Assembly (NCBI GenBank): GCA_041853585.1
Contig: JBGZSM010000076.1
Span: 1 to 51,833 of the forward strand
DNA: 51,833 nucleotides
Reading direction: 5' to 3'
Source of the DNA: JAUNKE01 sp041853585
GTDB lineage: Bacteria; Bacillota; Clostridia; Peptostreptococcales; Filifactoraceae
Shown one piece after another: positions 22,515-31,900 of the stretch. The notes under the pieces are model-generated. The model had not been told where the DNA came from. It did not search any database and was given only the letters and a program-made list of their open reading frames with translations. How positions within the stretch are numbered: the first letter of the stretch is position 1; each line of letters starts with the position of its first letter. Position numbers and translations under genes: made by a program.

Positions 22515-25373
22515 ATGAAGGTAAGTATGAACAGTTATGAAATAAAGAATTTCAGTTTTCAATATCCGATGCGGGAGCAAAATGCCCTCACAGCAATTGA
22601 TTTGTCGATTGCTCGTGGGGAATTTGTCGTGCTCTTCGGCATGTCGGGATCGGGCAAATCGACCCTGCTCAAACAGCTCAAGACGGTGCTTGCACCCTTC
22701 GGCAATCGAAACGGCGACATCTATTTTGAAGGGAAGAAGCTGGAAGAGATATCGGAGCGGGAGCAGGCGAGCAAAATCGGCTATGTAACGCAGAGTCCGG
22801 ACAATCAGCTTGTGACCGACAAAGTGTGGCATGAATTGGCATTCGGACTGGAGAGTCTTGGAATGCCGAGCGATGAGATTCGATTGCGCGTTGCGGAGAT
22901 GGCGTCTTTTTTCGGTATCCAAACCTGGTTTCATAAAAAAGTGAGCGAATTGTCGGGCGGGCAAAAGCAAATTTTGAATTTGGCATCCATTATGGCGATG
23001 CAGCCGACGGTACTGCTTTTAGACGAGCCGACCAGCCAGCTCGATCCGATTGCATCAGGCGAGTTTTTTGAGATGCTCAAAAAAATAAATGAAGAATTGG
23101 GCGTGACGATTATTTTGTCGGAGCAGCGATTGGAAGAAGTGCTGCCGATGGCGGACAGGGCGCTGCTGATGCAGGACGGACAGGTCGTGATTGACGAAAA
23201 AGATGTGCACAGGATTGCGCGCCGACTTCATACGACCGCGCATCCGATGTTTTATGCGCTGCCGACCCCTGCCAGAATTTATTCTTTGCTCGAGTCGGGC
23301 GAGCGCAGTCCGATGACGGTCAAGGACGGCAAAAGTTGGTTTGCGGACTATGCGAGTCGACACGAGTTGCCTGAGATTTCGCCGGAGAATCCGCTTTCAC
23401 AAAGAGAAGTTGTGATTGAGATGAAGGAAGTCTGGTTTCGATATGAAAAAGACTTGCCCGATGTTGTCAAATCGGTTTCGGCAAAAATTTTTGAAGGTGA
23501 ATTGTATGCGATTGTCGGCGGAAACGGAACAGGCAAGACCACAACGCTTGCGCTGATGTCGGGACTTCAGCGGGCGAATCGCGGCAAGGTCTATATTCGC
23601 GGTAAAGAGTTGGACAAGATGCCGCTTCAGGAACGCTTCGAGCGATTGCTGGGGATTCTTCCGCAAAATCCGCAAAATTTATTTGTCAAAAAAACGCTGT
23701 TGCAGGATTTGGAAGAGGTTTTGAAAAATCGCAAACTCGATTCGGTGCAAAAAGAAAAATTGCTCAAGGAGGTCATCGACTGTTGTGAGCTGCACAAATT
23801 GTTGAGCTATCATCCCTACGATTTGTCGGGCGGAGAGCAGCAACGAGCGGCGCTTGCGAAAGTGCTTTTGCTCGAGCCGAGCATTTTGTTTTTGGATGAG
23901 CCGACAAAGGGCTTGGACGGATTTTTCAAAAGAAAGCTGGCGGACATTCTAAAAAATTTGCAGAAAAAAGGCGTCACGATTGTGATGGTCAGTCATGATG
24001 TCGAATTTTGTGCAAGTCATGCGAGCCGCTGTGCGATGTTTTTCGACGGGGGCATTGTGTCGGAGAATCAGCCGAGAGCTTTTTTTGCCGGCAACAATTA
24101 TTATACGACCGCAACCAATCGTATGGTAAGAGAGTTTTTGCCGATGGCGATTGTGGAAGAAGATTTGCTCTTAGGCAAAAAAATTCCGGACGATTCGTCG
24201 GGGGGAAAAAGCATCTTGCTGTCGAAACAAAATGCAGTTTTATCGACGAGCGAAAATATCGAGCGCAAAAATTCGGCGACAACGAGCTATATAATAGAAG
24301 AAACTCAAAAAGTAAATTTCGAAAATGAAATTCAAAAACAAAAATCGGATTTTGAAATCGAAAATCCAAAATTAGAATCCGAAAACAAAATTCAAAAAAC
24401 AAATGACAACAATTTTATCGAAACGAGCAATGAATGGGTGGCGAATCGTCGGGCTCAAAAAAAGAAAGATACAAGCAAAAAGATTTTAGCGGCGAGCATT
24501 TTTTTCGTTTTATTTATTCTTACCTATTATATAGGAAGGAATTTTACATCGTATAAACGATATATCGTGCATATTTTTCTGTATGCGGAATTGTTCGGCT
24601 TCTTCTCCGCAATTTTTCCATCGGGCAATCTGGATTTGCCCAATCATTATGTGCAGGAAGAGCGTGCGAGCAGAAAGTTGAAGAAAAGGACGCTGATTGC
24701 GGCATCGATTATTCTGATTTTAATTCCGCTGACCATCTATGTCGGCATCTATTATCTTAACGACCGAAAATATTATTTTATCAGCATGCTGATTATTTTC
24801 GAGACGCTTTTGCCTTTCGTGTTGCTCTTTGAAGAAAGAAAACCGCAGGCAAAAGAATTGGTCGTGATTGCCGTGCTTTGCGCGATGGCGATAGCGGGGC
24901 GCTCCGCATTTTTCATGCTGCCGCATTTCAAACCCATCGCCGCCATCGTGATTATCGCGGGCACATGTTTGGGTGCGGAAGCGGGATTTCTGACAGGTGC
25001 AACGACGATGTTCGTGTCCAATATGTTTGTCGGACAAGGGCCATGGACGCCTTGGCAGATGTTTGCGCTCGGCATCATCGGTTTTTTGTCGGGCATCCTA
25101 TACAAAAAAGGATGGCTACGAAAGACGACGGGCTCGCTCTGCGCTTTCGGTGCCTTTGCGGTGCTCTTTATCTACGGCGGTTTGATGAATCCTGCATCGG
25201 TGCTGATGTATCAGCCGAGACCGACACGCGAAATGTTTTTGGTGGCGTATGTTCAAGGTCTGCCCTTTGATTTGATTTTTGCATTTGCGACCGTATTTTT
25301 TCTATGGTTTTTATCCAAGCCGATGATTGAAAAAATCGAGCGGGTCAAGGTGAAGTACGGATTGCTGCAATAG
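22515..25373 (+). CDS. Fused ECF transporter: two ATPase domains (EcfA-EcfA') plus S component, predicted cobalamin specific
   Basis: One 952-residue polypeptide carries three normally separate parts. ATPase domain 1 (about 1-225) has Walker A GMSGSGKST, signature LSGGQKQIL and Walker B VLLLDEPTSQLD. ATPase domain 2 (about 295-520) has GGNGTGKTTT, LSGGEQQRAALAKVLL and ILFLDEPTKGLD. A polar linker (about 530-650, rich in Glu, Asn and Lys) leads to a membrane domain (about 655-952). That domain begins with helices flanking a charged loop, then an S-component core (ELVVIAVLCAMAIAGRSAFFMLP...GAEAGFLTGATTMFVSNMFVGQGPWTPWQMFALGIIGFLSG). With EcfT this makes a complete importer. Cobalamin specificity is inferred from the riboswitch and neighbours. 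Another ATG at 22527 could be the true start; the upstream SD site is weak. Confidence 0.88.
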   Translation: MKVSMNSYEIKNFSFQYPMREQNALTAIDLSIARGEFVVLFGMSGSGKSTLLKQLKTVLAPFGNRNGDIYFEGKKLEEISEREQASKIGYVTQSPDNQLVTDKVWHELAFGLESLGMPSDEIRLRVAEMASFFGIQTWFHKKVSELSGGQKQILNLASIMAMQPTVLLLDEPTSQLDPIASGEFFEMLKKINEELGVTIILSEQRLEEVLPMADRALLMQDGQVVIDEKDVHRIARRLHTTAHPMFYALPTPARIYSLLESGERSPMTVKDGKSWFADYASRHELPEISPENPLSQREVVIEMKEVWFRYEKDLPDVVKSVSAKIFEGELYAIVGGNGTGKTTTLALMSGLQRANRGKVYIRGKELDKMPLQERFERLLGILPQNPQNLFVKKTLLQDLEEVLKNRKLDSVQKEKLLKEVIDCCELHKLLSYHPYDLSGGEQQRAALAKVLLLEPSILFLDEPTKGLDGFFKRKLADILKNLQKKGVTIVMVSHDVEFCASHASRCAMFFDGGIVSENQPRAFFAGNNYYTTATNRMVREFLPMAIVEEDLLLGKKIPDDSSGGKSILLSKQNAVLSTSENIERKNSATTSYIIEETQKVNFENEIQKQKSDFEIENPKLESENKIQKTNDNNFIETSNEWVANRRAQKKKDTSKKILAASIFFVLFILTYYIGRNFTSYKRYIVHIFLYAELFGFFSAIFPSGNLDLPNHYVQEERASRKLKKRTLIAASIILILIPLTIYVGIYYLNDRKYYFISMLIIFETLLPFVLLFEERKPQAKELVVIAVLCAMAIAGRSAFFMLPHFKPIAAIVIIAGTCLGAEAGFLTGATTMFVSNMFVGQGPWTPWQMFALGIIGFLSGILYKKGWLRKTTGSLCAFGAFAVLFIYGGLMNPASVLMYQPRPTREMFLVAYVQGLPFDLIFAFATVFFLWFLSKPMIEKIERVKVKYGLLQ

Positions 25374-25500
25374 GATTTTGCTCCTGAAAAAGCGCCCGAT
25401 AATGAAACACAAGTTGCAACTTCGGGAATCTCATAATAAAACTTCACAACAAATTTTGAGATTTAACTGACATTTAACAAGTTCATACACTTGTCTGTTA
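25374..25500. other. Non-coding gap after the ECF gene
   Basis: I see no gene and no convincing terminator hairpin between the ECF stop and the next promoter. Some read-through into the second riboswitch is possible. Confidence 0.5.
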
Positions 25501-25529
25501 TTGACAAAAGGTTTTAACAATGGTACATT
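25501..25529 (+). promoter_or_regulatory. Promoter of the giant surface-protein gene
   Basis: TTGACA (25501-25506), 17-nt spacer and TACATT (25524-25529). The riboswitch aptamer begins about 17 nt downstream. Confidence 0.6.
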
Positions 25530-25545
25530 TAAAATATAGTAAAAT

Positions 25546-25692
25546 GATTGGTAAGCATAGCTTTTAATAGAGAAGATGGGTGAAATTCCCACGCAGCTAC
25601 CTTTGCCGTAATGATGACAATGAACAGATGCCACTGTCGAAAGATGGGAAGGCGTTCGGAGGATGACTCTAAGCCGGAAGACCTGCCAATGA
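25546..25692 (+). promoter_or_regulatory. Cobalamin riboswitch 2
   Basis: A full-size cobalamin aptamer: closing stem ATTGG (25547-25551) / CCAAT (25686-25690), GATGGGTGAAATTCCCACGC, the B12 box GATGCCACTG (25628-25637), and GAAGGCGTTCGGAGGATG followed by AAGCCGGAAGACCTGCC. It controls the 2882-residue surface protein. Confidence 0.95.
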
Positions 25693-25735
25693 TGTTGACT
25701 TATTCTGGGTTGGAGAGTATGGCAAAAATATTTTG

Positions 25736-25795
25736 ATTGGCAAAAAGCAGTTTGTCAGCGCATTTATAAACTCTCGAATCGTTCGGGAGTTTTTT
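25736..25795 (+). terminator. Riboswitch-2 terminator and competing pairing
   Basis: AAACTCTCGAA (25768-25778) pairs with TTCGGGAGTTT (25782-25792) and is followed by T residues, a strong intrinsic terminator placed before the coding region. Upstream, ATTGGC (25736-25741) can pair with GCCAAT (25685-25690) of the aptamer's closing stem, a plausible ligand-controlled switch. Confidence 0.75.
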
Positions 25796-25903
25796 GTTTG
25801 ACTGAAAGTGAAGAAAAGAAGAGTTTAACGGGGAAAAAGTTTAGGAGTGGAGGTGTATCTAAGCACAAGGTTTTGATTTTGAGATGAAAATTTAGGAGGT
25901 AAT

Positions 25904-28900
25904 ATGTTTACGAAAAACAGGATACAAAGTATCAAGAAAATCCTGTCGCTTTACATGGTCGTTCTGATGGTTGCGGGATTGTTCCCGACATCAAGTTTTG
26001 CACAAACGCAGAATGATACGGTCACTGTAACGCTGACGGTGAACGGACAGTCTCATCGTGGAGTGCTTTTAGGGGAGCAGTTTACGAAAGACGAAAAAAT
26101 TGTGATGAAAAAAGGGCAAACCGTTCGGGAGATGATTTTGGATTATTGCAACAAGCACAATGTAAAATATGGCTTTACGGGCGATAATTACTTGAACAGT
26201 TTGCATGGTCTGACCGAAAAAGAATACGGCGATTTGAGCGGCTGGACCTACCATGTTTGGGATACCGAGAAGAAGAAATATTATATGCCTGATCTCGGGG
26301 TTAACGAATACAAGTTGGAGCGCGACGAGAATATCAAATTCGTCTATCAAATCGACAATTTCTGGTGGGGGTATGAAGGCGAGAAAAAGAAAGCTGCCGA
26401 CACAGCCAGAGATTTGCTGACAAAAATCGACAAAAAGAATATGTCGGGATACTTGGCGGCGATGCTTTACAACACGGGCGGCGATGTGCCGGCGGCATAC
26501 AAAAACACTGCACGCTCGAAAGTTGCCGCGCTCAAAGAGTCAAGCAGTTTGGCACAGTTTCATGAAGTGATTTTGGCGGTGCTTGCATCCGGCGAAAATC
26601 CTTATGCGGCTTGGGGAAGAAACCTGATTGCCGAAGTTGCAAAAAGAGATGTGCTCAACGCATCCATCGACGAGATGATTTATGCGATTGCCATCGTCAA
26701 AGCAGGCGATTTTAAACTGCCGGCGGGCACTTCTTGGGATGTCAAAAAAGTCCAAACCGCACTCAAGGCAAAGCAAAATCCAGACGGAAGCTTCGGTGAG
26801 GGCAGCGATATCGAGAAAGTGATACGCACCGCGAGAGTCTATAATTTTGTGGAATTGGAATTCTTCTCCAAGGAGTGGAACAAGGTCGAAGACTATCTTG
26901 CCAACCAAATGCACGATGGTGGCGGTCTTCCGGCGAGCAAAGAAGATTATTTCGCAACGGCGGAATTGGTATTGGCGATGTCGAATCGCTCCAAAGATCC
27001 GAACGGATTGATTTCCTATCGAGTAACTGAAAAATGGAACAAGCTGGGCAAGCCTTCTCCATATAAAGCGTTGTTGGATTTTTATATCGGAACGCAAAAC
27101 GGATTCAAGCGAGATTATTTGGATAAAAAAATCGATCCGTCTATCGAGGAAATCGGCACCTTGGCGATTGTCAGAACCGATAAACTCTACAATGATAAGC
27201 AATTTGCAGGCAAGAGTCTATTCAAATTCGGGGAGGTAAAACCGCCGAGCAATACCGGAGAAGGAAAACTCTGGATCGACAAAACCTATGAAGAGATTGT
27301 TGCGCGTGAAAAAGCAAATGCGGCAATCAAGGAGGAATCTGCATATATTCTCAAGCGTATGGGCGAAGAATTGTCGGATGCACAGATTAAAGCGCTTGAA
27401 GGAAAAATAAAACCGGATGCTCGTCCATTCCAAGCGTATAAGGCAGTATTGGCATCCATAACGCTGGGCAATGGCAAAGAAAAAGAAAATATCGCCAAGG
27501 TGATGGAAGAAATCAACAAGGCGGCTAACAGCAGATATAACAGTCCAAATTCAAGTGCATGGGTAGTTATTGCGGCGTATGGGACGAAAGCGTCTCTCAG
27601 TGCGGAAAAAGCTAATCACATTCGAGAAAAATTGTTAGCTTATACCTTGTTCCAACCGGGCAAAGATATAAAGCCGGAAGATAAGCATATTTATTTTGCC
27701 GGTGCGATTACCTTGATGGATGAAAAAACTGCGCAAAGCAACTATGCAAAAAATATCGAAAAACTCATTCAATCAAAAACCGGAGATGAGTTGAGCAAGA
27801 GAGCGGATTATATTCCGAATCTAGTAACGGCGCTCAACTTGCTTGGGGAAGATATTTTTGATGCAAAATATACCAGCAAAGACGGAAATCAATTAGTGAG
27901 CATGCTTCAAGCGGGAGATATCAAGACCGATGCAATGTTCTTTGCGCTCGCATCCTATAAATTGAAGCAGCAGGACGGCAGCAATATCTTCCAATACTCA
28001 TTCGGAAAATCGACGGATGAAAAAATCCAAGATACGATTGAAAAATTTGTAGATAAAGCCGATCTTCAAGCCTATGTCTTGAAAAAATACGACGATAGAG
28101 ATGTTTCAACACAAGTTGTACAGAACAAAGCGGAAGTTGTAAAGAAAAACTACAAATTGATGCCTCGACGCGATGTGAATCTCTACTTTAACTTGATGGC
28201 AGGCGGAGAGAATTTGCAAAATGTGGATGGACATAATTTGATTGATGGAATTACGGAAAAAGAAAGCCTCAATTCAAAGGTTGTTCACATCAACTCGCTG
28301 CTTATCTTAAATTCCGCGGACTATAAGACCAATCCGAGCCATCCGGAATCCAAAGAAACTTTTAAGTCCAAAGTTTTGCAGATGAAAGAGTTTAGACAGG
28401 ACGGACAGGGGCAATATATGCTTTCCGATGTCGGCTCGGCGATGATGGCATTGGCGCCATACTACAAGGCGAAGGATGCCGAAACGGTAAAAACAATTGA
28501 TGCATTTTTGGTTAAATTGCATCAATCGATGAAAAATGACGGTACGATTGCTCCGTTCGGACAAAACATACAGTTGGCATTACCATATCATTCTCATAAT
28601 CAAGCAGCAATTGTAGAAGGGTTGGTCTATCTCGGCATTGACCCGCATACCGATGCGCGATGCATCAAGAATGGAAAATCCTTGGTGGACGGACTATATA
28701 CTTTTGAAACCAAAGACGGATTTGCAATGGATCAAGATGGTAAAGAAGCAAAAGCAGATTCGACATATACAAGAGCGGCACTTACTGCTTTGATTGACTA
28801 TCAGCTCTTCAAGCAAAATAAAAAGCAAATCTATGATTATTCGGATATCGTAAAACCGCCAAGCAATGACAAGACTTACGATGTGACTTTTGAAATCACA

Positions 28901-31900
28901 CCGGCTGAGGCAAAAGATGCAAAATTGCTCGTGACCGAAAAAGGAAAGAGCGATGCGATTGCGGCGGACAAAAATGTATACAAATTAAAAGCCGGCGAAT
29001 ATACGGTTCAAGCGAGCAAAGACGGTTACGAAAAATTGACCAAAGATTTTACAGTAACTGCTGAGCCAAGCACCCATGTGGTAAAATTGGAACTTAAAAA
29101 AGCGGTTGAGAGTCCGTTTGAGTTTGACAAGGCAACGCAAACCATTATCGGATACAAAAATAAAGATGTTCCGCAAGAACTGGAAATTCCGGCACAGATT
29201 GACGGCGTTGCAGTCAAAAAAATCGGAAAAGAAGCGTTCAAATACAGCAGCAATTTTCCGGGTACTTCAAAAGTCAACAAGCCGATTACGAAACTGACTC
29301 TTCCGGAAGGATTGGAAACAATCGAAGATAGAGCGTTCCAAGGAAATATTTTTACGGAAATCAAGATTCCTTCGACTGTCAAAGAAATCAACGGCGGATT
29401 TATGTTGTGTAAACAACTTGAAAAAGTGGATTTTGCAGCAGATTCGATATTGGAAATCGTAGGGAAAGATGCTTTCAATGAAACGGCGATAAAAGAAATC
29501 CAATTGCCGAATACCGTTCAAATAATCGGTGAAAGTGCATTCCATAGCAGTACACTCGAAAAAATCTACTTGCCGGAAGGATTAAAAGAGATTCAGACTT
29601 CGGCATTTGCGCTAACGAAGGTGCAGGAAATTACTCTGCCGAAAAATATTGAGAAATTAAATCTCAATAAGGCGGGCAAGGAAGGCAACAACGGATTGTT
29701 CTACAGAACCTTTGCCGACGATGCCAAAAAAGAGCTTGCTTTTACAAGAGTAAAAGATGAAAGCGGAAAGGCGACGATAGAAAATACACGCGGAGTCGTG
29801 AATCCGGTCGAAGTGAGCATCAAGTATGTCAACAAGGCGACCAAGAAAGAAATCGTTAATATGCCGTCCATCCAAGCGGTTGGTATAAACAAAAAAATCG
29901 TGACGGATTTTGGAAAATATGCAACACATAAACCGACGATTGGCGATGGCGACAACAAATTATTGATGGATTACAAAAATCCGTACACAAGTTACAAAGT
30001 TTACTCTGATAAAGAAACGGCACTAGCTGTTATCGGAAACTATTTTGCAAAAAATAGCGAGTGGACATTTGACGCGCCGGACATCGCAGGCTACAACAAG
30101 CCGGCATCCGTCAAGAAAACTTTGACAAATGACAAAGAAGAAGTTGTTTTTGAATATGCTCCGACTGACCAAAAATTCAAATTGAAGCTCGATGGTGTAG
30201 GATTGACTTCCGAGCCGAAAGCGGGCGAGTTGGAAGCGAATACCGAGGTACAAATCACCGTTACTCCGCCGGCGAACAAGACTTTCAAAAAATTGTTGCT
30301 CAACAACAAAGAAGTACAGCCGACCAAAGACGGAGTGCTTTACAAATATAGCTTCAAGATAACGGAAGATACAACGGTAAGCGTCGAATACGAAGATGCA
30401 AACTACAACAAAGAAATTCAAGTTCAAGCGGAGAAAACCGAGCTCAAACTCGGCGAAAAAACAAAGGTCAAAGTTCAATATCGCGGACAGGATATCATGT
30501 TGCCGAACAAAGATATCGTAGTCGAATTTGATAAGGAGCTTTTGAGCCTTGATGAAAAAACGGGCGAAGTGACCGCAATCGGAAGCGGAACCGTTGTGCT
30601 TAGCGTGCGATTGAAAAATCAGCCGAGCACGAAGGATGAAGTCAGCTTTGACATCAAGCCGATTATGGTCAGCGTACGCATTGAAGATGTCAATGAGACG
30701 CTTTATAAGCCTACCCAAGTGAAAATTGATTCACTCAAGGTGAAAAAAGGCGTTGACTATTACGAAGATATCACATTCAAAAATCCGAATGCTTTCTTGG
30801 CGGTAAAAAATCTGCTTCAAGCCAAAGGAAAGGACACTTCAAAACAGAATGTTCTGGATTTCGATAAAGACGGGAACTGGATGAAGGTTATCGATTCCCT
30901 CAAACCAACGACTAAGTACGGAAACAATGCAAGCTTTATGTTTGCGGTCAACGATACTTTAGCGGATAAGGGAGCGGGATATTATGAAATTAAAGACGGC
31001 GATGCGATCATAATCTATGTAACGCAGGATTGGAACGAATCCGACGGCTATGTGTATTTTGAAAAACCGCAATATCAGGTAAAAGCCGGCGAAGAGTTAA
31101 GCGTGAAATTGCTCCATCAAGAATGGAATATGAAAGACTCAAAGCCGGGTGCAAGAACGCCTTTCAAAGATGCGACCTTACTCAACGACACGGTTGTTCT
31201 GAAAGATAAAGTCGGCAAAGAAATTATTTCCAACGATGCCGGTGAATTTAAAGTCACCTTTGCTCAAAAGGGAACATACCATCTTTCAGCACAGAAAATT
31301 GAAAATGGCGTCAACCGAATTTCCAGACCTTACGCAATCGTTGAAGTAACCGACGAGACAAATCCGGGCCTCAGCATCCGAGACATTGATAAAATCCAAG
31401 ACATTCAAGTGGAGAAAGGAACCGAGCGTGCAAAACTTCCGTTGCCGAGCAAAGTAAGCGCAACGCTAAGTGACAACAGCAAAACGGATTTGACATTGAC
31501 TTGGGACGATTCCACTCCGCCATACGATGCGGAAAAAGGCGGCGAATATATCTTCGAGGCAAGCTACGATTTGCCGACGAATGTCAGTGGAAACAAACCG
31601 CAAGTTACGGCAAAAGTCATCGTAAAAGACCCGTCACAGCCAAGTTTGGATGAAGTATTGCAATGGGCAAAACAAAAACATGATGCCATCATTGAAGAAT
31701 ATGCATCCAGAGAAGCGACCAATGATTGGTGGAAGATTGCGGAACTTGGAAGTGTCGGCAAAGAAATCAAGCCAAAAGATTTGGAATTTATCAAAGAGAA
31801 TTTGATAAAAGACGGCGAATTGGTTGATAATACGGGATTACTTCTAAAATCCGTACTCGCACTTCGGGCAGCCGGAATAGACCCTGAAAACTACTATGGA

